A stretch of 64,000 nucleotides of DNA from Tangfeifania diversioriginum (GCA_945873105.1 CAMCBW010000018.1:1-64000), one strand, 5' to 3'. Shown: positions 7,254 through 16,360, counted from the stretch's first letter. Translations and numbers: made by a program. Notes: a model not told the origin generated them from the letters alone.

Positions 7254-9089
7254 CTACTCCACGGTAACCGATTTGGCCAAATTCCTCGGTTGGTCCACAT
7301 CACATCCCCGGAGAACGGCAATGTAATAGGAGAAAAGTTGCAGGGGGATAATTGCCAGCAACGGCGTTACCGCAGGATGCGACTCCGGAATCTCGAATAC
7401 ATCGTTGACCATCTCCTTCAGCACGGTGTCTCCCTCGGTTACCACGGCTATGATGTTCCCTTTCCTGGCCTTTACCTCCTGGATATTGCTGACGATCTTT
7501 TCATAATAATGGTCTTTGGGGCATACCACCACTACCGGCAGGTTGTCATCCACCAGCGCGATGGGACCATGCTTCATCTCTCCAGCTGCATATCCTTCGG
7601 CATGCATATAGGAGATCTCCTTCAGCTTGAGTGCCCCCTCCAGGGCAACGGGAAAGAGCGCCCCCCTTCCCAGGTAGAGGGCATTGGTGGCATCCTTGTA
7701 TTTGGCGGCAATCTCCTTTATCTTCAAATGGCTGGCCAGGATGGTGGTGATTTTTTCGGGGATCAGGGCCAGCTCCTGTATCATTTCGGAATAGAAGGCG
7801 GAGGTAATTTCACCCCTTGCAAAGGCCAGTTTAAGCGCGAAAAGTGTCAGTACGGTGACCTGGGCTGTAAAAGCCTTGGTGGAGGCTACCCCAATCTCAA
7901 TGCCGGCATGGGTGTAGACGCCGGCATCCGTCTCCCTGGCAATCGAAGAACCCACCACATTGCATACGCCCAGGATGGTAGCACCACGCTCCTTGGCCAT
8001 GCGGAGAGCCACGAGGGTATCGGAGGTTTCGCCGCTCTGGCTGATGGCGATCACCACATCCCCGGCCGACAGGATCGGATTACGGTACCTGAATTCTGAG
8101 GCATATTCCACCTCCACCGGTATTCGGGCATAAGTTTCTATCAGGTATTCCCCGACCAGGGCTGCATGCCAGGAGGTGCCGCAACCGATAAGTATAATTC
8201 TTTTGGCCTGAACGATCAATGGAAAAACATCCAGCAGACCACCCAGCACGATGGCATCACGTCCCTGGGAAAGCCTTCCCCGGAAGGTATCTTCGATGGT
8301 TTTGGGCTGCTCGAAGATCTCCTTGAGCATAAAGTGGGCAAAATCCCCCTTCTCGATTTCCCCAATGGCCATATCTACCCTGGAAATTTTAAAAACGGCC
8401 GGTTTGTCTTCCAGGGTTTTGATGGTGAGGCTGCTTTTGGTAATTATTGCCAGGTCATTGTCATTCAAATAAATGACATTCTTGGTATAACCAATGACAG
8501 GTGTAGCATCCGAAGCGACGAAATACTCCCCTTCCCCGATACCTACTACCAGCGGACTACCCCTGCGGGCTACCACCAACTGGTCGCTTTCGGCGGTACA
8601 GATCACCGCAATGCCAAATGCACCTACCACTTTGGAAAGGGCCAGGCGAATGGCTGTCTCGGCCTGGATCTCTCCGGCCCTGTAGAAAAACTCAATCAGG
8701 TTGACCAGTACTTCCGTGTCTGTATCTGACTGGAATTCAAAACCATTCCTGACCAGATCCTTTTTCAGCTCGGCATAATTTTCTATGATCCCATTGTGGA
8801 CCAGTGCAAAATGACCCTTCATCGAAAGGTGCGGATGGGCATTCCTGTCGTTTGGTTCACCATGGGTTGCCCAGCGGGTATGCGCAATTCCAACCGTCCC
8901 CTCCAGGTTGTTATCCCCCACATGCGATTCTAGGTCGGCAACCCTCCCTTTACATTTGTGGAGTTCCACCGTTTTCCCGGCCAGGGCAAGTCCCGCCGAA
9001 TCATATCCCCTGTATTCCAGTCGCTTGAGTCCTTGTATCAAAAATGGGTAGGCCCTTTTACTGCCTACGTATCCAACGATTCCACACAT
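7254..9089 (-). CDS. glmS: Glutamine-fructose-6-phosphate aminotransferase (isomerizing)
   Basis: 611 residues, the usual length. It begins MCGIVGYVG, so Cys2 is the glutaminase nucleophile, followed by LEYRGYDSAG and a TRWATHGEP motif. Two SIS domains follow, with IGCGTSWHAAL, SQSGETSDT and LYLGRGALFPVALEGALKL. It ends in LAKSVTVE, the conserved C-tail that lines the active site. The enzyme makes glucosamine-6-phosphate, the first step to UDP-GlcNAc for peptidoglycan and LPS. It lies 5 bases downstream of the DUF4954 gene and should be co-transcribed. No glmS ribozyme is expected, since there is no leader between the two. Confidence 0.97.
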   Translation of the reverse strand: MCGIVGYVGSKRAYPFLIQGLKRLEYRGYDSAGLALAGKTVELHKCKGRVADLESHVGDNNLEGTVGIAHTRWATHGEPNDRNAHPHLSMKGHFALVHNGIIENYAELKKDLVRNGFEFQSDTDTEVLVNLIEFFYRAGEIQAETAIRLALSKVVGAFGIAVICTAESDQLVVARRGSPLVVGIGEGEYFVASDATPVIGYTKNVIYLNDNDLAIITKSSLTIKTLEDKPAVFKISRVDMAIGEIEKGDFAHFMLKEIFEQPKTIEDTFRGRLSQGRDAIVLGGLLDVFPLIVQAKRIILIGCGTSWHAALVGEYLIETYARIPVEVEYASEFRYRNPILSAGDVVIAISQSGETSDTLVALRMAKERGATILGVCNVVGSSIARETDAGVYTHAGIEIGVASTKAFTAQVTVLTLFALKLAFARGEITSAFYSEMIQELALIPEKITTILASHLKIKEIAAKYKDATNALYLGRGALFPVALEGALKLKEISYMHAEGYAAGEMKHGPIALVDDNLPVVVVCPKDHYYEKIVSNIQEVKARKGNIIAVVTEGDTVLKEMVNDVFEIPESHPAVTPLLAIIPLQLFSYYIAVLRGCDVDQPRNLAKSVTVE

Positions 9090-9094
9090 GCTGC

Positions 9095-11113
9095 TTAGTT
9101 TTTAATGGTTTGGAAAAGTTGTATCTTCTCCATTTTTGCAATCACCTCATTGCCCAGGGCCTCTTTCTTTGCCATGTGTTCCCTGATCGAATTTACCTCG
9201 GCATGGGTTTCAAACTCCCCCCTTACCTCGTCAAAATCGAGTTGGCGTACGATCTTGTCGCCATCGATACCAAATCCCGTTTGTTTGATCAGGGAGAACT
9301 CCTTTTTGGCATCGTTGTAGAGCAGCTGGTCGATTTCGAGCACCGCCTTCATCCACCTTTTGGTCACTTCGATCACATCTGCCGGGGTAAACTCTGCAAC
9401 AGGGACGAAGTAAAAGTGCTGCATCACATCCACGGCCCAGGACCATTCGTAGGTATAATAATTTTTGTGGATGGCACGGATGGCCGCATTTACCTCTTCG
9501 AGCGAATGGATTCTCTTGTTCTCGATAGAATCCAGCAGCTGGTCCACTGCATCGGAGGGGCAGATCATGCCGGAGAGATCGAGCCAGCGGGAGTTGCTTC
9601 CGAGGGGGGTATCCTTTTTCAAGGCTTCCCGGATCTCTTCGGGGGTATCACTCTTCAGGCATTGAATTCTGGATATCAAAGAATTACCAAGAAACTTCCA
9701 GATGGCTTTCTCATACAGTTCAATGCCCCTCAACAGGGCACTGTTCTTGATGATCATCCCCTTGTAGGTATAATGGGGGGCAGTTTCGCCGGAGGCATGG
9801 AGCAATCCGAGTAAAATGGCCCGGCCATTGATCATCTTTTGAATGGTATAGGGACTCAAAAGGTTAAAATTGATAGAATCCAGCAGGTTGGTATCCTTGC
9901 GCCTGTCACGTTTGGGCCATTTCTGGGAATCACGGATGGTACCGATGCTCTGGAGATTGACACCCGGGATCAGTTTACTTTCATTGTTCTCTTCAATCAG
10001 GTAGGAGAAGGGAAAGTCTGTGGTATCAGAGTGCCGGTAGTGCCGGCCGAGCACCAGTGAAAAGGCGCCAATCCTGGAAGGCCACAAAATATAGGAATCG
10101 CTGGTGGTTTTGGCCCCCCTTTCAACAACGCCCTGGTGAATAGGGCCCAATTTGTAGAGGTGATTGCTTTGGTTGGAGCCACTTCCCGCGTTCATAAAGG
10201 AGAAGAGTCCGGCGATCAACAGGGAAGATTTGTGGTGAGAAACCGTATAGGGACCGGCAAAAATGGAGCAGGCCTCACCGTGCAATCCCTGGCAATTGGA
10301 AAAAAAGACCGACTCCACCGCCGAATAGTGTTTGTCCAGAATACACCCCTGACCGATGAAGCAATTCGAAACCAGCGTTGAATCGGTGATTCTTGTACCG
10401 GAACAGACAATAAAATTCTCGAGGATTGCCCCTTGTCCGATGGTGACAGGATCTGCGGCCGTGCTGTTGATGCTCCCGTTGTCGAGCTTCGAAACCCCCT
10501 CCAGAATGGCATAAGGGCCAATTTTAACATTGCGCAGGGTCCCGCAGTTGATCAACTGTACGCCATTGCTCACACTTCCGGCGGTAGCCGAGATGAAACC
10601 AACATAATCAGCGATTAGCCGCTCTATTTCATTCACGGCATTCATGCGGTGACGGTAGAGCGCCAGGATATAGGCTACATGCGCAGAAAGGTGGTCGTAT
10701 ATGGGTATTTCGCGACCTCCTGATTCGTTGATGACCTTTACCCTGATCCCGTTTCCGAAAGTGGTGGTCCCCTCGACGGCCAATTGGTTTAGGTTGTGTA
10801 TGATCACATGCTTCCCGATCCTGTAGTTGGCAATGTAACTTTTTACACTACTAATCAGCGCATTATCCTCAATCGTGCAATTGTGTATATGTGCATGGAC
10901 GATACCGGTCTTCATTCTCACCCCCCCATAGAGCGTGATCTCTTCGTCAAAACGACCCAGTTTATTGGTGCCTGAGAATTTGGTAAATCTGACATTGTCG
11001 GGAAGAAAATTGGGTACGACTTCGATCAGGTTCCAGTCCTCACAACTGCATCCCTGGACGATTAAAGTTCCAATCTCTTCATTGGACAGTTTGCGGTAGG
11101 TTGTTATTTCCAT
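9095..11113 (-). CDS. DUF4954 protein with left-handed beta-helix, upstream of glmS
   Basis: 672 residues. It begins with YRKLSNEEIGTLIVQGC and then has long stretches of isoleucine/valine-rich hexapeptide repeats (VKIGPYAILEGVSKL, VTIGQGAILENFIVC, NCFIGQGCILDKHYS), the left-handed beta-helix of sugar nucleotidyl- and acyltransferases. The C-terminal 250 residues are helical. This matches the Bacteroidetes DUF4954 family. Its close coupling to glmS suggests a role with amino-sugar or UDP-sugar intermediates, but that is inference from position. Confidence 0.85.
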   Translation of the reverse strand: MEITTYRKLSNEEIGTLIVQGCSCEDWNLIEVVPNFLPDNVRFTKFSGTNKLGRFDEEITLYGGVRMKTGIVHAHIHNCTIEDNALISSVKSYIANYRIGKHVIIHNLNQLAVEGTTTFGNGIRVKVINESGGREIPIYDHLSAHVAYILALYRHRMNAVNEIERLIADYVGFISATAGSVSNGVQLINCGTLRNVKIGPYAILEGVSKLDNGSINSTAADPVTIGQGAILENFIVCSGTRITDSTLVSNCFIGQGCILDKHYSAVESVFFSNCQGLHGEACSIFAGPYTVSHHKSSLLIAGLFSFMNAGSGSNQSNHLYKLGPIHQGVVERGAKTTSDSYILWPSRIGAFSLVLGRHYRHSDTTDFPFSYLIEENNESKLIPGVNLQSIGTIRDSQKWPKRDRRKDTNLLDSINFNLLSPYTIQKMINGRAILLGLLHASGETAPHYTYKGMIIKNSALLRGIELYEKAIWKFLGNSLISRIQCLKSDTPEEIREALKKDTPLGSNSRWLDLSGMICPSDAVDQLLDSIENKRIHSLEEVNAAIRAIHKNYYTYEWSWAVDVMQHFYFVPVAEFTPADVIEVTKRWMKAVLEIDQLLYNDAKKEFSLIKQTGFGIDGDKIVRQLDFDEVRGEFETHAEVNSIREHMAKKEALGNEVIAKMEKIQLFQTIKN

Positions 11114-11183
11114 TGTATCAGGTTAAGATTTCGGGCACAAAGAAAGCGGAAATAGTACCAAACCTGAAATAAGAAGACTAATT

Positions 11184-11214
11184 ATAACCTAACAAAAAAT
11201 ATAATAACCTAACA
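11184..11214. promoter_or_regulatory. Paired direct repeats upstream of DUF4954-glmS
   Basis: The 11-mer ATAACCTAACA occurs at 11184 and again at 11204, exactly 20 bases apart, in AT-rich DNA between the 3' end of the PAS gene and the start of the DUF4954-glmS operon. Two identical sites two helical turns apart look like an operator for a dimeric regulator. Confidence 0.4.
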
Positions 11215-11288
11215 TAAATTTCTATATTATTATATAATAACATTTTACAACCAATCATAAAATAGTTCTAATCTACCAAAATAGAAGA

Positions 11289-12281
11289 TTAAACCAACTG
11301 AAGGAAGGAGTTTAGGTTTTGTGACTGGGCTAAACCAAGCTTTTTTCGCAGTCTGATCCGTCCAATTTCTGCACTTTGGGGGGTAATGTTCAGCAGACCG
11401 GCCAGCTCTTTGGTTGATAGACCCAGGTATATGTAGGCACACATCCGCTGATCCTTGGCTGTCAAGGTGGGGAACCGGTCTTTCAACTTGGAGAAAAATC
11501 CCCTGTGCACCTTCTCGAAATGAATTTTAAAATCCTCCCAGTTAAACAGTTGCAACCGCTGGTGGGTCTCTATCTTTTCCAGCATCACAGAGACTTTCTG
11601 CTGTATTGGCCCAGGGAGTGTAGCCTTGATCACGGTGAGATTTTTCCGGATGTAGGAGACAATTTCATTCTTCTGGGCAATACGGATCAGGGAGGTAACA
11701 AGCTCCCGCTCCTTACCTGCCAATTCATCCCGGTATCGTTCCTTGGCCTTGATCTCCCAGTGGTGGTGTTCCGACATTTCACGAATGTGCCCTAGAGCCG
11801 TCTTAAGCCTGGTAATATCCCGTATGGCGCACCTTTGTCCAAGGTATCTCCCACGACCATCAAAGACTGCCTTGCTATTCATTTCGCACCACCGCATCTG
11901 CTTAGTCTTGGTCAATAGCCTGAATTCGACGGCCTGACCAATCTGCATGAAGCTGATGGCGTCATGGATACTGTGTCGAACCTTTTGTTCATCTTCCTGG
12001 ATGATCAATTCATAGAACAAGGCAGGGTTCTTGAAAAAGTCATTGGGGGTGAATCCTGTAATATCGTGACAAGAGGGTGATATCCAAAGGAAAACAGACT
12101 TTGGGTCGATCCACAATTCCCAGTCCTGGGCAAATTCTGCGATCATCTGGTATTTTTCCTTTTCCGCAGCGACCGTTTTTAGCTCTTCCTCAAGAAAATG
12201 GTGTTGTTCACGTATCCTGGAAAGTTCATTTTCCAACGCTTTGATCCGGTCTGTTCCCTCCAATGGATTTTGCAGGCTCAT
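11289..12281 (-). CDS. PAS-domain regulator with C-terminal LuxR-like HTH
   Basis: 330 residues. The first 45 residues are a coiled coil (IKALENELSRIREQHHFLEEELK). A PAS domain follows at about 50-165, with WELWIDPKSVFLWISPSCHDITGF and the PAC-like RYLGQRCAIRDITRLK. After a helical linker comes a C-terminal HTH of the LuxR type (TAKDQRMCAYIYLGLSTKELAGLLNI, then RIRLRKKLGL). No receiver or kinase domain is present, so this is a one-component sensor; the PAS ligand is unknown. It lies upstream of the DUF4954-glmS operon on the same strand, with the paired repeats between, and could regulate that operon. Confidence 0.8.
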   Translation of the reverse strand: MSLQNPLEGTDRIKALENELSRIREQHHFLEEELKTVAAEKEKYQMIAEFAQDWELWIDPKSVFLWISPSCHDITGFTPNDFFKNPALFYELIIQEDEQKVRHSIHDAISFMQIGQAVEFRLLTKTKQMRWCEMNSKAVFDGRGRYLGQRCAIRDITRLKTALGHIREMSEHHHWEIKAKERYRDELAGKERELVTSLIRIAQKNEIVSYIRKNLTVIKATLPGPIQQKVSVMLEKIETHQRLQLFNWEDFKIHFEKVHRGFFSKLKDRFPTLTAKDQRMCAYIYLGLSTKELAGLLNITPQSAEIGRIRLRKKLGLAQSQNLNSFLQLV

Positions 12282-12385
12282 GTGGGTATTTTCAATGGTT
12301 ATTACCTTACATCAAAAATATAAAAAACATTGATATAATGTGTTACAAAAATAATAGCCCTAGCAGTTGTTTGACAAGCAGGCAT

Positions 12386-12410
12386 AAAAAAAGGAGTACC
12401 GAAGCACTCC
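12386..12410 (-). terminator. Rho-independent terminator after the Gfo/Idh gene
   Basis: Read on the minus strand: GGAGTGC-TTCG-GTACTCC followed by seven T. The stable UUCG loop and the T run make a good terminator for the minus-strand gene ending at 12463. Confidence 0.8.
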
Positions 12411-12425
12411 CTTATCCTTTTTACA

Positions 12426-12452
12426 CCCTCAAGGTTTTAAAAACCTTGAGGG
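12426..12452. repeat. Perfect inverted repeat after the Gfo/Idh gene
   Basis: CCCTCAAGGTTT (12426) pairs with AAACCTTGAGGG (12441) around three bases. It lies between the stop codon at 12463 and the terminator at 12386. It lacks a T tract and may be an interspersed repeat rather than part of termination. Confidence 0.6.
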
Positions 12453-12462
12453 TCTTGGTTGT

Positions 12463-13767
12463 TTATACATTTTTCGGAACGATAAATGGTGCCCTGTATT
12501 CGCGGCTCAAATATTTATCGGCTTCCGGATCGTTGACGAATTTTTCCTTTTTCGGATCGAAGGTCAGGACCCTTCCAGTCCGGTAGGCGATGTTGCCAAG
12601 GTGTGCAAGGGCGGAAGAGAGATGGGCACTTTCCACTTGTCCATTGGCCATCTTTGGATCGCGGGCCCTGACTGCCTCAATGAAGTTCTTGTAGTGGTCG
12701 CCACCCTCCTTGCCTTTCTTTCCGGGTTCCTTCTTGTCGCCAAGATAAGTTTCATAGGTATCATACCCTTTTATGACCATGTATCCCTTGTCACCGTAGA
12801 AGATATTCCCAACAGAAGAGCCATCCTCGGCATTGGTATACCAGGGGCGTACCTCAAACTGAATGATTTTCTTTTCATCGGGATAGTGGTAGACGGAGGA
12901 CAACAATTCTGGTGTCTCCTTGCAATCGTCGAAGAGGAACTTTCCGCCCATGGCGGTAATTTTACTGGGCAAGCCTACATTGAGTCCCCACATGCATAGG
13001 TCTGTTTCGTGAATTCCCTGGTTACCGACATCGCCATTGCCGTAATCCCAATGCCAGTGCCAGTTGTAGTGTACAATGTTTTTGGTGAACGGCCGCTTTG
13101 GTGCAGGGCCTGTCCAAAGGTCGTAATCCAATCCTGCTGGTACAGGTTCTGTTCCTTTGTTACCGATATCTCCACGTTTCCGGAAGACCAATCCCCTGGC
13201 CATGTACACGTTGCCAATGTAACCATCGCGCAAGAGCTGAATCGCCTCCTGAATTGCCACTGAGCTGCGCAGCTGAACCCCGTGCTGTACCACCCTGTTG
13301 TATTTGTGGGCAGCTTCTACCATCTTCCGGCCTTCCCAAATGTTGTGGGAACCAGGTTTCTCCACATAGACATCTTTCCCGGCCTGGCAAGCCCAGATAG
13401 TCGCCAGGGTGTGCCAGTGGTTGGGTGTAGCCACTGTAACCACATGCAGATCCTTGTCCTCAAAGGCTTTCCGCATATCTTGCACCACCTTGACCTTCTT
13501 GCCATATTTGGTCTCGAACTCCTTGGCCTTGGCATTGGCTACATTGAGATCGGGATCGACAAAGGTGGTCACTTCCACATTTGGCTGTTTCATCAGCCCT
13601 TCGATGTGGTTTTCACCACGGCCATTGACGCCCATCACGGCTGCATTGACCCTGTCGTTGGCCCCAAAGGCATGGGCCGGAATGATGTTGGGAATTGTTA
13701 ACAGTGCTGTTGCTGCAGCAGATTTTTTGATAAATCCCCTGCGAGAATCCTGATTCTTTTCTTCCAT
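12463..13767 (-). CDS. Exported Gfo/Idh/MocA family oxidoreductase
   Basis: About 434 residues from the Met at 13767, chosen because it puts a twin-arginine leader (DSRRGFIKKSAAATALL) at the N-terminus; an ATG 78 bases upstream is in frame but less likely. A Rossmann fold follows (VNAAVMGVNGRGENHIEGL), then VATPNHWHT, and YVEKPGSHNIWEG with the conserved E-K-P that positions the catalytic base. The C-terminal domain is the alpha/beta Gfo fold. Such exported, NAD(P)-dependent sugar oxidoreductases are abundant in glycan-degrading Bacteroidetes; the substrate is not predictable. Confidence 0.88.
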   Translation of the reverse strand: MEEKNQDSRRGFIKKSAAATALLTIPNIIPAHAFGANDRVNAAVMGVNGRGENHIEGLMKQPNVEVTTFVDPDLNVANAKAKEFETKYGKKVKVVQDMRKAFEDKDLHVVTVATPNHWHTLATIWACQAGKDVYVEKPGSHNIWEGRKMVEAAHKYNRVVQHGVQLRSSVAIQEAIQLLRDGYIGNVYMARGLVFRKRGDIGNKGTEPVPAGLDYDLWTGPAPKRPFTKNIVHYNWHWHWDYGNGDVGNQGIHETDLCMWGLNVGLPSKITAMGGKFLFDDCKETPELLSSVYHYPDEKKIIQFEVRPWYTNAEDGSSVGNIFYGDKGYMVIKGYDTYETYLGDKKEPGKKGKEGGDHYKNFIEAVRARDPKMANGQVESAHLSSALAHLGNIAYRTGRVLTFDPKKEKFVNDPEADKYLSREYRAPFIVPKNV

Positions 13768-13940
13768 GGATAGTCTATTTATTGTTGTTGGTATGGATAA
13801 TCCTGTTTCGAATGTGGCACCTACAAATCTATCGAAAATTTTCATATTAATCTATTTCCGAACAAACCGAGCACACAACAAAAAAATGCCTTCCATTACG
13901 CCGACATCAGACATACCCAGGCAACAAAGATTGCTTCCTC

Positions 13941-14008
13941 TCCAAGTCCCTCAGTCTCCAAGTCCCTTAGTCTCCCAGTCCCTAAGTCCCTAAGTCTCCC
14001 AGTCCCTC
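13941..14008. repeat. Degenerate AGTCCCT/AAGTCTCCC word array, copy 1
   Basis: Pyrimidine-rich tandem words (AGTCCCT, AAGTCTCCC, AGTCCCTTAG) fill the DNA up to the stop codon of prfB. Similar arrays sit at 20505-20599 and 42284-42315, again directly 3' of minus-strand genes. The rest of 13768-13940 shows nothing else. Confidence 0.8.
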
Positions 14009-14009
14009 A

Positions 14010-15108
14010 CTACTCCTTCATACTTTCCGAGAACTCCATCAGAAACGCCTTGATAAAACCGTCGATGTCCCCATCCATGACTGCCTGGACATTGGATGTT
14101 TCGTAGTCGGTACGGTTGTCTTTCACCAATTTGTAGGGTTGCATCACATAGGAACGTATCTGGGAGCCCCATTCGATCTTCATTTTGGTGGCTTCGAGCT
14201 TGGTTTGGGCCTCCATGCGTTTTTGCAGCTCCAGTGCATAAAGTTGTGATTTCAGCAATCGGATGGCGTTCTCCTTGTTCTGCAGTTGTGAGCGTGACTC
14301 TGTATTTTCGATGATGATTCCGGAGGGGGCATGTTTGAGCCTTACGCCAGTCTCCACCTTGTTAACGTTCTGACCACCGGCACCGCCCGACCTGAAAGTA
14401 TCCCAGGAAATATCACCGGGATTGACCTCGATTTCGATGGTATCATCAACCAATGGGGAGACAAAAACCGAAGTGAACGATGTTTGACGCTTGCCCTGTG
14501 CATTGAAGGGAGAGATGCGCACCAGGCGGTGGACGCCATTCTCACTCTTGAGGTAACCATAGGCAAATTCCCCCTCAATTTCGATGGTGACACTTTTGAC
14601 ACCCACATCCTCGCCGGGAACAAAACTCGCTTCCCTTACTGTATATTTGTGCTTCTCGGCCCAGCGCAGGTACATCCGCATCAGCATGTCGGCCCAATCG
14701 TTGGATTCGGTGCCACCGGCACCTGCATTGATCTTCAGCACTGCCCCGAGACGGTCCTCTTCACGCCTGAGCATGTTGCGGGTCTCCAGATCCTCGACGG
14801 CAGTACGTGCCTCTGCAAAATGGGTTTCCACCTCAGTCTCCGTGGCCTCTCCTGCCTCACTGAACTCAAAAATCACCTGCAACTCATCGACCAGATTGTC
14901 AACGGTTTTGAAGCTGTCTGTCCATTGTTTAATTGACCTGACCAGCCGCATGTGGGCTTCGGCCTCCTTGGGGTTACTCCAGAAATCCGGATCCTGGGTT
15001 TTCAACTCCTCCTCTTCTACTCGGATTAGTTTTCCATCGATGTCAAAGATACCTCCTCAGCGCATCCCGGCGCTCAACAAGCTCTTTGAGTTGCTCCTTC
15101 AAAATCAT
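14010..15108 (-). CDS. prfB: Peptide chain release factor 2, with programmed +1 frameshift
   Basis: The gene is in two frames. The start is the ATG at 15108 (MILKEQLKELVERRDALRRYL, 21 codons), followed by an in-frame TGA at 15043-15045. A +1 shift at CTT-TGA-C continues as DIDGKLIRVEEEELKTQDPDFW to the stop at 14010, giving about 365 residues, the normal RF2 length. The GGQ peptidyl-hydrolysis loop is visible in FRSGGAGGQNVNKVETG. The SPF-type tripeptide region and the RF1/RF2 domain order are normal. RF2 reads UGA and UAA, so low RF2 favours frameshifting and raises its own synthesis. Confidence 0.97.
15042..15057 (-). promoter_or_regulatory. prfB: prfB programmed frameshift site
   Basis: Reading the minus strand: AGGAGG-TAT-CTT-TGA-C. 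The purine-rich internal Shine-Dalgarno-like hexamer is three bases from the slippery CTT, and the UGA is followed by C, the weak context. All elements of the classical autoregulatory site are present. Confidence 0.95.
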
Positions 15109-15152
15109 TGCTGTTGCGGTTAAAATTTATAATAGCGCAAATGTAAGAATTA

Positions 15153-15190
15153 ATAAATGTGAAAATTGGGAAATGTGAAAATGTGAAAAT
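15153..15190. repeat. AATGTGAAAAT word array, copy 1
   Basis: Tandem words AAATGTGAAAATTGGG and AAATGTGAAAATG lie between prfB and the four-helix-bundle gene. The same words in inverse orientation appear at 15608-15675 and 39068-39098. Confidence 0.7.
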
Positions 15191-15214
15191 GAGCTTCAGA
15201 ATTGGCTCAAGTAT

Positions 15215-15565
15215 CTAATCTTTTGAGGAGATAATTATTTTTGAAAGAATTCTCATAAGTTCTTGGTTATCTAATAATAACCTTTCGTCGATTGGATAAT
15301 TCGGGGAGTATTTGCAGATCAAAAGCCAATATTCAGTCTCTTCCGCTTCCTTAAAAGCAATTTTGAGCTTGTGTATAAAATCGGCTTTGCTTTCTGCTCC
15401 TTGTGCCTCTCGTACACTTGCCCCTATCGATGTACCCGATTTTAACAATTGTTTGCTTATGACATATTTTCTGCACTCATCAAGTAATTCACATGCTGCA
15501 ACAATCTTAATTGCGAAACTGAAGGACTTGTCAACTATAACATTGTTTCTATTTCCACCTATCAT
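15215..15565 (-). CDS. Four-helix-bundle protein (23S IVS/S23-like family)
   Basis: 116 residues. It begins with an FSFAIKIVAACELLDE helix, then KQLLKSGTSIGASVREAQGAES and FIHKLKIAFKEAEETEYWL, the hallmark of the small four-helix-bundle proteins first described in rRNA intervening sequences and now known throughout Bacteroidetes chromosomes. Their function is not established. Here it stands alone between word arrays, a location typical of such genes, which often appear as late insertions between housekeeping genes (prfB and recX here). Confidence 0.88.
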   Translation of the reverse strand: MIGGNRNNVIVDKSFSFAIKIVAACELLDECRKYVISKQLLKSGTSIGASVREAQGAESKADFIHKLKIAFKEAEETEYWLLICKYSPNYPIDERLLLDNQELMRILSKIIISSKD

Positions 15566-15607
15566 ACCTACAAGTTACCACTATTTCTCCACTTTAACGA
15601 ATTTACC

Positions 15608-15675
15608 CTCCCTCAATTTTCACATTTCCACATTTTCCAATTTCCACATTTTCACATTTTCCAATTTTCACATTC
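15608..15675. repeat. TTTCACATTTTCC word array, copy 2, overlapping the recX stop
   Basis: Repeats of TTTCACATT, TTCCACATT and TTTTCCAATT run from 15608 into the last codons of recX. The recX TGA at 15668-15670 and the codon before it are array sequence. Confidence 0.75.
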
Positions 15676-16138
15676 TACTAATAACACGCAACGCCTCCTC
15701 AGTTTCAAAGCCCCGGCTTTGGGCGAAGGCAAGCAGTTTGCTCCGCCTTGCATAACCATCTTTCTCTTTGATGGTTTTTGCTTTCGCTGAAAGCAGGTCG
15801 AGCAGCACCTGCGCGTATTGATCCTCCGGAATAACTGACATTGCCTCTTGAATCTCCCTCTCCCCCAGGTGTTTCTGTCTCAGCTGGTAGGCAATCTTAA
15901 CTTTCCCCCATTTGTTGAACCTGAACTTGTCGTTGACAAAACTACGCGCATAACGCAGGTGATCGATGTACTTTTCTGCAACCAAAAAAGCGACAATTTT
16001 GGCCGTTTCGTCGCTCTCCAGTTGCCATTCGCGGCACTTCAGCTCCACATCAAAAGCGCATTTCTCTGACCTGCTGCAAATTTCCGAGGCTTTTGAGAGT
16101 GCCTCCCTGTAGTTAAGTTGTTGCCTTGATTGATCCAT
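15668..16138 (-). CDS. recX: RecX family regulatory protein
   Basis: 156 residues from the Met at 16138 (MDQSRQQLNYREAL); an ATG nine codons upstream is less likely. The family's three helical repeats are visible: KASEICSRSEKCAFDVELKC, then FLVAEKYIDHLRYARSFVND, then KWGKVKIAYQLRQKHLGE. RecX binds RecA filaments and limits recombination. No recA is adjacent. The final Met and stop codon lie in the word array, so the original C-terminus may have been slightly different. Confidence 0.85.
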   Translation of the reverse strand: MDQSRQQLNYREALSKASEICSRSEKCAFDVELKCREWQLESDETAKIVAFLVAEKYIDHLRYARSFVNDKFRFNKWGKVKIAYQLRQKHLGEREIQEAMSVIPEDQYAQVLLDLLSAKAKTIKEKDGYARRSKLLAFAQSRGFETEEALRVISRM

Positions 16139-16266
16139 GGTACCAGATTTTCGGTTAACCGGCAATTCCCGTTACCGTATACAACAAAAATACCAATTTT
16201 CTCCCGCAATAATTCCAAAACGACTAAGTTTGTTCAACTCAAGTCAGACTTCTGACGATATACTTC

Positions 16267-16360
16267 TGCCGCCATGCCCCATGCTTCATGCCCCACGCCC
16301 TCTGCCCCATGCTCCCTGCCCCATCCTCCCTGCTCTCTGCCCCATGCCCTTTGCCCTCTG
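16267..16360. repeat. CCATGCTCCCTGCCC word array supplying the mobA start
   Basis: About ten imperfect repeats built from GCCCCATGC, TCCCTGCCCC and CCTCTGCCCC. They contain the ATG at 16274 and are in frame with mobA for 33 codons. Confidence 0.75.

Noticed and set aside
9085-9100. glmS ribozyme or riboswitch
   Set aside because: Only five bases separate glmS from the preceding gene, so there is no leader in which it could lie.
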